Shown here piece by piece: positions 36,551-44,723 of a DNA stretch of 64,000 nucleotides. Source of the DNA: Acinetobacter lwoffii (lineage in GTDB: Bacteria > Pseudomonadota > Gammaproteobacteria > Pseudomonadales > Moraxellaceae); assembly GCF_029024105.1 (NCBI RefSeq), contig NZ_CP118963.1:1736001-1800000 (forward strand). Direction: 5' to 3'. A model generated the notes under the pieces. The model was not told the DNA's origin, ran no database searches, and was given only the letters and a program-made list of their open reading frames with translations. The translations under genes and the position numbers were made by a program. Position 1 is the first letter of the stretch; each line of letters opens with the position of its first letter.

Positions 36551-36886
36551 ATGCTTGAAAGTTTAGTTTAAGGGTTTGGTCTTCTCTATTTCAGCATAGT
36601 TTATTAACTTCAACTTTAAAAGCTTCAGGGATCAGGCAGAAAATGTTGAATGACTTCCTTGATCCATGCTTGTGATTTTGCAGAAATTTTAGTACTTGCT
36701 TAGGCTATTTAAAACCTTTATCAGAAGAATATGTTCTAAATTCTGCTCTCTTCTAGCTCCTTTAAAACTTGGCTTAATAACTCTTCAATTCTGATCTGAA
36801 ACTCAGGCAAGGCATCGATTAATTTAGCAAAACACAGTACACTTCCTATTAAACGACAATGCTTTTTTAAATGGCTTAATTCTGAT
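36551..36886. other. Intergenic region of about 336 bases
   Basis: No full-length gene is seen on either strand. It holds the possible minus-strand remnant noted separately and is expected to contain the promoter of the LRAT-like gene. Confidence 0.4.
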
Positions 36887-36912
36887 ATGCAACAGACTAA
36901 ACGGTTTCCCAT
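36736..36912 (-). other. Possible small ORF or gene remnant (58 codons)
   Basis: A minus-strand frame of 58 codons starting MGNRLVCCISELSHLKKH and ending LSQVLKELEESRI. Its C-terminal half is strongly helix-like. It overlaps the start of the plus-strand LRAT-like gene. Farther downstream on the same strand (about 36630-36700) another protein-like stretch, AWIKEVIQHFLPDP, ends at a stop but is interrupted by an in-frame stop upstream. Together these may be debris of a decayed gene. I do not recognise the family and coding is unproven. Confidence 0.25.
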
Positions 36913-37447
36913 AGGCGCACATCTTATGGTTAAACATTTCGGTTATACCCATCATGGGATTTACGCCGGACGTGGTCGTGTCATTCATTATTCCGGCTTT
37001 GCGCATTTATTCAAGAAACGCCCGATTGAAATAACTTCTATTGAAAAATTCAGTCATGGCAAACCAATTCATATGCAACATTATGACTCGGCAAAATATA
37101 AAGGTCGTAAAGTGGTGCGCCGCATGCGGTCCAGAATGCATGAAAACAACTATCATCTGATTATTAATAATTGCGAACATTTGTGTACCTGGGCGATTAC
37201 CGGTGTGGAAAGTAGCCCGCAAGTAATTTATATGATGAATCGCCTGACCACGATTGGTTATATCAGCTCGATGATGAGTTTTATGAACAGCATGTTCCTG
37301 ACCCTGACCACGACCAGTTTCGCATTGGCGCTGTACATCAAGAAAAAACTCAGAGATAAAGCCAATCTGCGTTTGCAACAATACCGTGAATTGCAAGATC
37401 AGGCTAAAACCAAAGTGTCAGACCTGACCAATCTTAAACATCGTTAA
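36887..37447 (+). CDS. LRAT/NlpC-P60-like domain protein
   Basis: A 186-residue protein with an LRAT-type fold of the permuted NlpC/P60 superfamily. The catalytic histidine region is GYTHHGIYAGRGRVIHYSG (H22/H23 and H34). The nucleophile motif is NNCEHLCTWA with C96 and H98, very close to the NCEHF motif of lecithin:retinol acyltransferases. After it come hydrophobic stretches (YISSMMSFMNSMFLTLTTTSFALALYI) that could anchor the protein in a membrane, then a charged tail. Members may act as acyltransferases or hydrolases; the substrate here is unknown. Confidence 0.85.
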   Translation: MQQTKRFPIGAHLMVKHFGYTHHGIYAGRGRVIHYSGFAHLFKKRPIEITSIEKFSHGKPIHMQHYDSAKYKGRKVVRRMRSRMHENNYHLIINNCEHLCTWAITGVESSPQVIYMMNRLTTIGYISSMMSFMNSMFLTLTTTSFALALYIKKKLRDKANLRLQQYRELQDQAKTKVSDLTNLKHR

Positions 37448-37530
37448 TTTAAAGCTCAGCCTGCCGATGATTTTTTGTGAGCAAGAAATTTTAAGTTCGT
37501 GTTTTACATTTTGATGATGTTGATAAGGAA

Positions 37531-38442
37531 TCAAGTCAAATAGCCTTTTCTGGCTTGAATTGCCTCAGGTAGTGCTTTACCTAAAGAACTTAGGGTTTCC
37601 CGCTCGACCAGTCGCACAATTGAATCTAGCGGCAGATCGTTGTCCTGCAAGCCAAAGGGCTCTTCCAGTTCCGCACTGAGTTCATCCAGCCCGAGTAGCA
37701 TATAGGCAATCAATCCAACCAGAATTGGTGTCCACAGGCCTAAATTTGCCTGCAAACTGAAAGGCAGGATAAAGCAAAAAGAATAAACCGCACGATGTAA
37801 CAATACCGAATAAGAAAATGGTAATGGCGTGGACAAAATCCGGTCACAACCAGCCTGAATATCTCCCAAAGCCACAGTGTGCTGATTCAGGTTATTATAA
37901 ATAATATCGCTGATCTTGCCCTGCTTATATTGCTGCACCAGCTCTTTTTGCATCTGTTCCAGCACCCATTGGGATGGATTGATTTGCATGGGCAATTGCT
38001 CAAATGACTTGGGTTCAAAACCGGCAGTGGCTTCATAAGCCTGAATACTGGGCGTTTGCTGTCTCAGCCGATCACGTAATAGATGGGTAAACAGCATCAT
38101 GCGATATAGCAAAACTTCACGGATTTGATCATCTAGCACATGGCTGTCACGGCATAAATGACGCGTGGTTGCAATCAACGCACCCCAAAGCTTGCGCCCT
38201 TCCCACCAGCGATCATAGCAGGCCGTATTTCTAAAACTCAGAAAGATCGAAAGAATGACACCAAAAATGGTAAAGCCAATTGCCGGGACAGCAGGAAGGC
38301 TCACGAAATGCGCCTGACTCAAATACACTAGTAAAGCGGAAATAAAAACCACCAAAACCAATGCGGGCAGCACCTTGGGCAGAATCGTTCCCTGCCAGGC
38401 AAACAGTAAGCCCAAACTATTATTCTTATCACGCACAATCAT
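37531..38442 (-). CDS. Bestrophin-family (UPF0187) ion channel
   Basis: A 303-residue membrane protein of the bacterial bestrophin family (YneE-like), which form pentameric anion or cation channels. The family signatures visible are the N-terminal helices (TILPKVLPALVLVVFISALLVYL), SIFLSFRNTACYDRWWEGRKLWG, and the late helix pair LQANLGLWTPILVGLIAYMLLGLDELSAELEEPFGLQDNDLPLD. The acidic DELSAELEEPFG segment is conserved in the family. It is transcribed alone, downstream of glnS but separated by a terminator. Confidence 0.9.
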   Translation of the reverse strand: MIVRDKNNSLGLLFAWQGTILPKVLPALVLVVFISALLVYLSQAHFVSLPAVPAIGFTIFGVILSIFLSFRNTACYDRWWEGRKLWGALIATTRHLCRDSHVLDDQIREVLLYRMMLFTHLLRDRLRQQTPSIQAYEATAGFEPKSFEQLPMQINPSQWVLEQMQKELVQQYKQGKISDIIYNNLNQHTVALGDIQAGCDRILSTPLPFSYSVLLHRAVYSFCFILPFSLQANLGLWTPILVGLIAYMLLGLDELSAELEEPFGLQDNDLPLDSIVRLVERETLSSLGKALPEAIQARKGYLT

Positions 38443-38463
38443 GCAATTTTCCCTGCTGTATTG

Positions 38464-38491
38464 AAAAAGCCCAACCAGAGTTGGGCTTTTT
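38464..38491 (-). terminator. Intrinsic terminator after glnS
   Basis: The 11-bp stem AAAAAGCCCAA / TTGGGCTTTTT with a 6-base loop lies between glnS and the bestrophin gene, both on minus. Confidence 0.82.
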
Positions 38492-38511
38492 ACATTCTGA
38501 CTTAAACCAGC

Positions 38512-40239
38512 TTATTTGCCTGGTTTAAAGCTGTCCTTAAGATCCAGAATACGGTTGAATACCGGTTTTTCGCTGGAATGATCATATTGATCAGCCACAA
38601 AATAGCCTTCACGCTCAAACTGGAAACGGTCTTCCGGTTGTGCTTGTGCCAAAGCAGGCTCAATCACGGCCTGAACTACCTTCAATGATTCAGGGTTCAG
38701 GTTTGCCAAGAAGTCATCGCCCACCTCAGGATCAGATTCAGTAAACAGACGGTCGTAAATACGCACTTCCGCAGGAACGCCTTTTGTCGCAGATACCCAG
38801 TGAATCACGCCTTTCACCTTACGACCTTCAGGATTTTTACCTAAAGTTTCAGGATCAATCGAACATTTCAGCTCAACCACTTCACCATTTTCATCTTTAA
38901 TGACTTCGTCACATTTGATGACATAGGCATGACGTAAACGAACTTCACCTCCTGGAATCAGACGTTTAAAGCCTTTTGGTGGCTCTTCTTCAAAGTCTTT
39001 ACGGTCAATATACAGCTCAGTCGTCAATGGAATAACGCGCTCGCCCATATCGACATTCGGATGACGTGAATGGGTCAGGTCCATATCGGCTGGCAAGTTG
39101 GTTAAAGTCACTTTTAATGGATTTAACACAGCCATACCACGAGCGGCAGTATTTTCCAGAGACTGGCGAATACAGTATTCCAGCATAGCTACATCGACAA
39201 TACTTCCATCAACTTTCGATACACCGACACGTTGACAGAAATCACGTAGACCTTCAGGTGTGAAACCACGACGACGCATACCGACTACAGTTGGCATACG
39301 TGGGTCATCCCAGCCCTGAACATAGCTACCTTCCACCAGTTTACGTAATTTACGTTTCGAGGTGATGGTATAGTCCACATTCAAACGGCTCGATTCATAC
39401 TGACGTGGCACGGATGGTGATTTAACTTTTGCCACTACCCAATCATAGAACGGACGATGATCCTGGAATTCCAGGGTACAGAGTGAATGCGTAATGCCTT
39501 CAATCGCATCAGACAATGGATGCGCATAGTCATACATTGGATAAATTTTCCATTTATCGCCAGTCTGATGGTGTTCAGAATGCAGGATACGATACAGAAT
39601 CGGATCACGCATATGCACGTTCGGTGAAGTCATATCAATCTTGGCACGTAATACAGCCTGACCTTCTGCATATTCACCGCTGCGCATTTTCTCAAAACGC
39701 TCCAGGTTTTCTGCAACCGTTGCATCGCGTTGTGGCGAGTTCTTGCCTGGCTCAACGAAATTACCGCGGTTTAAACGGATCTCTTCAGGGCTTTGCAAAT
39801 CCACATAGGCATCGCCCTGCTCAATCAGCTGAACTGCCCAGGTATAAAGTTGATCGAAATAGCTTGATGCATAACGCGGCTCGCCTTCCCATTGGAAACC
39901 CAGCCATTTCACATCATTGGCAATACCATCCACATATTCCTGCTCTTCGGCATCCGGGTTGGTATCGTCAAAACGCAGGTTACACACACCTTTAAATTCT
40001 TCAGCAATTCCGAAGTTCAAGCAAATTGCTTTCACATGGCCAATATGTAAATAGCCATTCGGCTCAGGCGGAAAACGCGTCACCACCTGTTGAGTACGAC
40101 CAGCGGCTAAATCATCGGTAATGACCTGACGTACAAAGTCCAAGCCCGGTTGTTGTTCTTGCTGCTGCACTGAATCGACTGCATTGTTCTTTTGGGTCAG
40201 GTTCTCGGGCAGAGATGTCACAACATCATTTGGCTTCAT
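38512..40239 (-). CDS. glnS: Glutaminyl-tRNA synthetase
   Basis: A 575-residue class I aminoacyl-tRNA synthetase that charges tRNA-Gln. The HIGH motif is in RFPPEPNGYLHIGHVKAICLNFG, and the KMSKS-equivalent is ITSKRKLRKLVEG. The Asp/Asn substrate region RFDDTNPDAEEQEYVDGI and the C-terminal anticodon-binding beta barrels (RVIPLTTELYIDRKDFEEEP) follow. The frame continues two codons upstream to a TTG; the ATG at 40239 is chosen. There is a short N-terminal extension rich in Gln (DSVQQQEQQPG). Confidence 0.97.
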   Translation of the reverse strand: MKPNDVVTSLPENLTQKNNAVDSVQQQEQQPGLDFVRQVITDDLAAGRTQQVVTRFPPEPNGYLHIGHVKAICLNFGIAEEFKGVCNLRFDDTNPDAEEQEYVDGIANDVKWLGFQWEGEPRYASSYFDQLYTWAVQLIEQGDAYVDLQSPEEIRLNRGNFVEPGKNSPQRDATVAENLERFEKMRSGEYAEGQAVLRAKIDMTSPNVHMRDPILYRILHSEHHQTGDKWKIYPMYDYAHPLSDAIEGITHSLCTLEFQDHRPFYDWVVAKVKSPSVPRQYESSRLNVDYTITSKRKLRKLVEGSYVQGWDDPRMPTVVGMRRRGFTPEGLRDFCQRVGVSKVDGSIVDVAMLEYCIRQSLENTAARGMAVLNPLKVTLTNLPADMDLTHSRHPNVDMGERVIPLTTELYIDRKDFEEEPPKGFKRLIPGGEVRLRHAYVIKCDEVIKDENGEVVELKCSIDPETLGKNPEGRKVKGVIHWVSATKGVPAEVRIYDRLFTESDPEVGDDFLANLNPESLKVVQAVIEPALAQAQPEDRFQFEREGYFVADQYDHSSEKPVFNRILDLKDSFKPGK

Positions 40240-40548
40240 GATCAATCATTCACTTCTAAAGTTAAAAAGGGATTAACGAATATTTAATCGCACAGGTTGT
40301 ACGCATATTCATTATCAAAGTTCCTTAGTTTAACTAGAGGTGAATAATCTCTCAACCGCTAACTATGGTATTTGATTTCAATTCACCCATTTTAAAAAAT
40401 GAAAATACGGCGAGTTGCCTGAAACTAAAATATCAGTGCTTGTACAAGCAGTAAAATCATTAATTTACGCCAATTCAAAATAGGGTACCTGATAGGGCAA
40501 TATCTGAAATGCCTTGATAAATCAACGTATAAATAAGGTATTATTTTT
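40240..40548. other. Intergenic region upstream of glnS / ppiB
   Basis: About 310 bases with no convincing gene; the one minus-strand frame here has no protein-like character. The region should contain the glnS promoter (minus) and the promoter for the ppiB message. Confidence 0.4.
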
Positions 40549-40665
40549 ATGCTTTTAACAAAGAAAATAATGTTTTTACTTGCCTTGTCGAATGTAGTTT
40601 GCTTATGCTTCACTCATTCAGAAAAAACCATGGCACTCGTCCATGATCAGGAGATTACACAATGA
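40549..40665 (+). CDS. Candidate small ORF overlapping the ppiB start
   Basis: A 38-codon frame starting ATG at 40549, with AAGG 9 bases ahead. It encodes an N-terminus like a signal peptide (MLLTKKIMFLLALSNVVCL). It ends TGA overlapping the ppiB ATG (ATGA), the geometry of translational coupling. It could be a leader peptide, or chance. A promoter-like TTGCCT-18-TATGCT falls inside it and argues against translation if that is the real ppiB promoter. Confidence 0.3.
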   Translation: MLLTKKIMFLLALSNVVCLCFTHSEKTMALVHDQEITQ

Positions 40666-41171
40666 GTTTTCCTCAAGTCGAATTAAACACCAATAAAGGT
40701 CGTATTGTTCTAGAACTCAATGCTGAAAAAGCACCTAAAACCGTAGCTAACTTTTTAGAATACGTACGTGACGGTTTTTATGACGGCGTAATTTTCCACC
40801 GTGTTATTGATGGTTTCATGATCCAAGGCGGCGGCATGGATGAAAACTTCAAAGAAAAAGCAACACGTGATGCAATCGAAAACGAAGCAGACAACGGCTT
40901 GACCAATGACGAAGGTACGATTGCAATGGCGCGTACTCAGGCACCGCACTCTGCTTCTGCTCAGTTCTTCATTAACGTGAAAAACAACTCATTCCTTAAC
41001 CACTCTGGCAAAACTGCTCAAGGTTGGGGTTATGCCGTATTTGGTAAAGTCGTTGAAGGTATGGACGTTGTGAACGAAATCAAAAACGTACGTACTGGCA
41101 ACCGTGGCTACCACGCTGACGTTCCTCTAGAAAACGTAGTAATCGAATCTGCAAAAATCATTTCTGAATAA
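40662..41171 (+). CDS. ppiB: Cytoplasmic peptidyl-prolyl cis-trans isomerase (cyclophilin)
   Basis: A 169-residue cyclophilin that isomerises X-Pro bonds. The active-site region GVIFHRVIDGFMIQGGG (Arg and Phe of the catalytic face), the SAQFFINVKNNSFL stretch and YAVFGKVVEGMDVVNEIKN are typical of PpiB. There is no signal peptide, so it is cytoplasmic. AGGAG lies 8 bases before the ATG. lpxH follows 111 bases downstream on the same strand, as the two are often neighbours. Confidence 0.96.
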   Translation: MSFPQVELNTNKGRIVLELNAEKAPKTVANFLEYVRDGFYDGVIFHRVIDGFMIQGGGMDENFKEKATRDAIENEADNGLTNDEGTIAMARTQAPHSASAQFFINVKNNSFLNHSGKTAQGWGYAVFGKVVEGMDVVNEIKNVRTGNRGYHADVPLENVVIESAKIISE

Positions 41172-41233
41172 AAAACGTCCTCTCCGTTCTTTTATGAGTT
41201 TTAAAGCAACACTTTAAAACAGTGTAATGGAAA

Positions 41234-41255
41234 ATCCCTCATATGAATGAGGGAT
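41234..41255 (+). repeat. Hairpin in the ppiB-lpxH gap
   Basis: The 9-bp perfect stem ATCCCTCAT / ATGAGGGAT has the loop ATGA and lies about 27 bases before the lpxH start. There is no T tract, so it is more likely an mRNA leader or processing structure than a terminator. Confidence 0.45.
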
Positions 41256-41282
41256 CTAGAGAGGAATAAAAGGAAAAGATTC

Positions 41283-42002
41283 GTGACCTATCTGTTTATC
41301 TCAGATTTACATTTGTCACCTGATCACCCTCGACTTGTTCGGGGGTTTTTAGATTTATTAACTGAATATCAAAATCAAAATACCCAATTGTATATTCTGG
41401 GTGACTGGTTCAATGCCTGGATTGGTGATGACTATACCTCTCCATGGCTGGACGAAATTGTCACTGCATTAAAACAGTTTACTCAGGCTGGGAATCAAGT
41501 CTATTTTCAGGCCGGCAACCGGGATTTTGTCTTAGGAAGTAAATTTTTAGCTCGATTTGGCGGGCAGCTTCTTCCCGAAATCGATCAGCTAATCATTGCC
41601 GGAACACATTTTCGCCTGGAACATGGCGATGCCCTATGTACCGATGACGTCTCCTATCAGCGTTTTAAAAAGATTATTCGTCATCCCTGGCTACTTGGCT
41701 TCTTAAGAAAAACCCCTCTCTCATTTCGAACCAGACTAGCCAACCGCTTTCGTCAACAAAGCCATCAGGCACAACAGTTTAAAAGCTATGAAGTGATGGA
41801 CGTCAACCCACATGCAGTTGAGCTGGCATTACAGGATGTAGATGTACTAATCCATGGTCATACGCATCGCGCAGCCATTCATCAGTTAGCCCAGAAAAGA
41901 AGAATTGTACTAGGCGACTGGAAAGAAGACAGTGCAGAGATTCTGGAAATTCAGGAAGATCAAAGTTTTGATACCCTGAAACTAAAAAAGTGGCGATATT
42001 AA
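41283..42002 (+). CDS. lpxH: UDP-2,3-diacylglucosamine diphosphatase LpxH
   Basis: A 239-residue calcineurin-like metallophosphatase of lipid A synthesis that hydrolyses UDP-2,3-diacylglucosamine to lipid X and UMP. The metal ligands are in FISDLHLSPDHP, GDWFNAWIGDD, AGNRDFVLG and VLIHGHTHRAAIH. The GTG at 41283 is preferred over the longer frame: AAGGAA lies 8 bases ahead, and the family starts right before the first metal motif. Length about that of E. coli LpxH (240). Confidence 0.95.
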   Translation: MTYLFISDLHLSPDHPRLVRGFLDLLTEYQNQNTQLYILGDWFNAWIGDDYTSPWLDEIVTALKQFTQAGNQVYFQAGNRDFVLGSKFLARFGGQLLPEIDQLIIAGTHFRLEHGDALCTDDVSYQRFKKIIRHPWLLGFLRKTPLSFRTRLANRFRQQSHQAQQFKSYEVMDVNPHAVELALQDVDVLIHGHTHRAAIHQLAQKRRIVLGDWKEDSAEILEIQEDQSFDTLKLKKWRY

Positions 42003-42015
42003 TCAGCCACTTTTT
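41985..42015. terminator. Bidirectional terminator overlapping the lpxH stop codon
   Basis: The 10-bp stem AAAAAGTGGC / GCCACTTTTT has an 11-base loop that contains the lpxH stop. It lies before the convergent small gene. Confidence 0.75.
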
Positions 42016-42030
42016 ACGATATTGATCTGC

Positions 42031-42249
42031 TTAACACAGACGATAAAGCTGGTTTACCCCAGTATAGAAACTTTTACCATCGAGATTGAACTGAAATTCC
42101 TCACCCGTTGGCAATTGAATCATTTTACCGACCTCAACCCAGATAAAACCGTCCATTGTATTTTGCTTGCGCTTTAATGGAACCAGTTTCACGTTAATTT
42201 CATTGCCATCAGCGGCAGTGGCAATATGCCATTCATTGATTTTGATCAA
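42031..42249 (-). CDS. Small hypothetical protein, TTG start
   Basis: A 72-residue protein, not recognised. The sequence is protein-like and beta-rich (EWHIATAADGNEINVKLVPLKRKQ, FIWVEVGKMIQLPTGEEFQFNLDGKSFYTGV). No ATG is available: the frame closes just upstream, leaving TTG at 42249 as the only reasonable start, and no clear ribosome binding site is seen. Conservation in relatives would settle it. Confidence 0.6.
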   Translation of the reverse strand: MIKINEWHIATAADGNEINVKLVPLKRKQNTMDGFIWVEVGKMIQLPTGEEFQFNLDGKSFYTGVNQLYRLC

Positions 42250-42571
42250 AATATTTACTCACACGATATGAGCTTTTTGTGACTATATGGAGAGAGATTA
42301 ATAACAACCTAGTTTACATAATAGTTCTATGGTTAGTAGATCTTATTTGAGTTCAAATACTTGAACTAAAAAGTACATCACAATCAGCTTAAAATAATAA
42401 TAGAAGCAAGAACAGTACTTGCTTGAAGTGCAGCCAGTGTAAGCTATTTATCCAGCAAAAGCAAAATTACATTGTAATGACAATAGAATGGGATTTTTAA
42501 GAACTTTTTTCATGCTTTGTTAATTATTAGGCTTTTGATTTTTATGATCTAAAATTCATTTTAACGTTACT
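42250..42571. other. Intergenic region of about 320 bases with two small dyads
   Basis: AT-rich with no ORF. It holds the palindrome AGTTCAA-ATAC-TTGAACT at 42350-42367 and a 7-bp hairpin AAGCAAG / CTTGCTT at 42404-42424. Neither has a terminator T tract. Confidence 0.4.
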
Positions 42572-42829
42572 TCATTTCCGTTGATAAACAAAACCTGTCT
42601 TTAAATACCTTAAAATCAATATTAGAGACATGAAACTCAGCCCGAGGTACAGCAAGTTCCACTCTCCCGTCTTTTGATAATTTAGGATCAAGAGAATAGC
42701 ATTTAAGGCTACAAACAGTACGTGAATCATAAAAAAGGCTTGTTGCACTCGTCTAGTTTTTTGCTGACGTTGGTTCTCTAAGATGTTCTGCTGTTCTTGT
42801 AAAAATTGTTCTGCATCTTGAAGGTTCAT
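42572..42829 (-). CDS. Small two-helix membrane protein (2TM-like)
   Basis: An 85-residue protein. An N-terminal coiled-coil-like stretch (LQDAEQFLQEQQNILENQRQQKTRRVQQA) is followed by two transmembrane helices (AFFMIHVLFVALNAILLILNY and WNLLYLGLSFMSLILILRYL). The layout resembles the 2TM domain family of unknown function. The ATG at 42829 is preferred; the frame extends 11 codons further upstream to another ATG. It stands alone. Confidence 0.65.
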   Translation of the reverse strand: MNLQDAEQFLQEQQNILENQRQQKTRRVQQAFFMIHVLFVALNAILLILNYQKTGEWNLLYLGLSFMSLILILRYLKTGFVYQRK

Positions 42830-42930
42830 TATGATTTTCTTATGGCTGAATGAATAGCTCATCTAAAGAATTTCCGGTTAAAAATAAACTAAAAATCTAA
42901 GCAAGCTATTCATTCAGAATCTCTTGTTGA

Positions 42931-43720
42931 TTAATAACCGCTAGTCGGATTAATCACATTGATATCCTTTTTATATTTCCCCAATAGATCACGCAAGGAA
43001 TTCATCAAAATACTGGTATCTACGCCCACTGCTACAAACTCAGTGCCAAGTTCGATATATTTTTGCGTCACTTCATGCTGGGTTGACAGAATTCCTGCAG
43101 CTTTGCCTGCAGAACGAATCCGCTGGATTGCATCAATTACAGCTTTTTGTACTTCAGGATGATTCGGATCACCTTGATAACCCATAGTGGCAGATAGATC
43201 AACGGCGCCAATAAACACGCCATCAATCCCGTCGATCTGAAGAATAGCATCCAGATTTTCAAGTCCTGTGACCGATTCAATCTGGATTAATAAACAGATT
43301 TCTTCATGTGCCGTCTGATAATAATTTGGAATGCTGTTCCAGCGGGTGGCACGTGCCAGTGCAGCACCAACGCCACGAATTCCTTCAGGCGGATAACGGA
43401 CTGCCCTGACCATGAGTTCGGCCTGTTCCACGGTTTCTACCATCGGAATCAACAGCGTTTGTGCACCGATATCAAGGAGTTGCTTGATCAGTTGTACGCT
43501 ACCAATGGGTGGTCGTACTACTGCTTGCGAGGGATAAGCAGCAATACTTTGCAGTTGCGACAAAGTCGTTCTCAAATCACTGGGTGCATGCTCACCATCA
43601 ATCAGCAGCCAGTCATAACCTGCATTTGCCGCAATCTCGGTTCCATAGGCATCTGCCAATCCATAAGCCGATTTGCTGCTGGGTTTTCAGTTTGTGTTTA
43701 AAGTAATTGGTCACTTGCAT
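42931..43720 (-). pseudogene. hpaI: hpaI-like aldolase with N-terminal frameshift
   Basis: HpcH/HpaI-family class II aldolase, which cleaves 4-hydroxy-2-oxo acids to pyruvate plus an aldehyde. Residues from LADAYGTEIAANAGYDWLL to the C-terminus form an open frame (42931-43659) with the metal/substrate motifs LIDGEHAPSD, RPPIG, GIRGVGAALARATRWN and VDGVFIGAVDLSATMGY-like sequence. The N-terminal piece starting at ATG 43720 (MQVTNYFKHKLKTQQQIGLWIG) is in another frame. Compared with E. coli HpaI (IGLWLGLSSSYSAE), about 5 nt are missing between a repeated TTGG. Translation of the long part could only restart at a TTG (43659). Probably inactive, unless the shift is a sequencing error. Confidence 0.8.
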
Positions 43721-43963
43721 CCGCTAACCTATTTGCATGTTGCTGGCGATGCCTCTTATTAAACGCTTCTCGCTTAAAAGTGCCAATAGACAAAAACTGG
43801 ATTTTAATCTGATTTAACTCTAAGTTTTGCTTGAATCCAGCTCAAGATCATCTCAAAACAGGCTTTGCCTGATGCTTTTTTATTGTAATAATCAGGGGAT
43901 GTGAAAAATGTATATATTTAAAACTTCTACTCGCTGTTTATTTAAAAAGATTGGAGTCCATTG

Positions 43964-44617
43964 ATGGATTTACTCAAGATCACACAGACCCGCTATACCA
44001 CTAAAGCCTATGATCCTAGCAAGAAAATCCCAGCAGAACAGTTTGAACGCTTGTTAGAAATTTTGCGTCTGGCACCCTCTTCGATCAATATTCAGCCTTG
44101 GCATTTTTTTATTGCCGATCATGATGCCGCCAAACAGCGCATTGCCAAAGCCTTGGTTGGTACTTATGCCTACAATGCACCCAAAGTTCTGGATTCTTCA
44201 CATACCATTTTATTCTGCACCAAAGCCGACATTAATGAGTTGCATCTAGAAAACTTATTGAACCGCGATGATCTCAGTGGCCGTTTTAAAGATGAATCAG
44301 CCAAAGAAGGTCAGAAAAATACCCGTGCAGGTTATATTCATTATTATCGTAATGAAAAAGGTGATATTCAGCGTTGGGCTGAAAACCAGACCTTCATTGC
44401 ACTCGGTCAAATGCTCTTGGCTGCCGGAATTGAAGGGGTTGATGCCACACCAATTGGCGGCTTTGACGGAGAGATGATTAGTGAAGAATTACAACTTGCA
44501 GAACAGGGTTTGATCCCTTCTGTATTGCTGACTTTAGGCTATCGCAGTGAAAATGATTTCAATGCCAAACTCCCTAAATCACGTCTTGCCGCTGAAGATA
44601 TTTTCACCAAACTGTAA
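43964..44617 (+). CDS. nfsB: Oxygen-insensitive NAD(P)H nitroreductase (NfsB-type)
   Basis: A 217-residue FMN-dependent nitroreductase that performs two-electron reduction of nitro compounds and quinones. The FMN-binding N-terminus is RYTTKAYDPSKKIPAEQFERLLEILRLAPSSINIQPWHF. The later FMN region GIEGVDATPIGGFD and the C-terminal SVLLTLGYRSENDFNAKLPKSRLAAED are typical of NfsB. The length matches E. coli NfsB (217). GGAG lies 7 bases before the ATG at 43964; the ORF can begin one codon earlier at TTG. Confidence 0.93.
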   Translation: MDLLKITQTRYTTKAYDPSKKIPAEQFERLLEILRLAPSSINIQPWHFFIADHDAAKQRIAKALVGTYAYNAPKVLDSSHTILFCTKADINELHLENLLNRDDLSGRFKDESAKEGQKNTRAGYIHYYRNEKGDIQRWAENQTFIALGQMLLAAGIEGVDATPIGGFDGEMISEELQLAEQGLIPSVLLTLGYRSENDFNAKLPKSRLAAEDIFTKL

Positions 44618-44723
44618 GGAATTTATGCTATAAAAGGGGTCAAGCGCCCCTTTCCATGTCAATTCGGGCCTATTTTTTGCTTTATTTAATTTACATCTAA
44701 TAGAATAACAATAGAGGTCATCT

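Noticed and set aside
36824..37006. Minus-strand 60-codon frame over the LRAT-like gene start
   Set aside because: Antisense shadow of the LRAT-like coding sequence without its own start signals.
40425..40613. Minus-strand 62-codon frame upstream of ppiB
   Set aside because: Low-complexity AT-rich translation, no ribosome binding site, no protein-like pattern.
44633..44653. Terminator-like stem after nfsB (AAAGGGG / CCCCTTT)
   Set aside because: Stem is only 7 bp and no T tract follows; too weak to list as a terminator.
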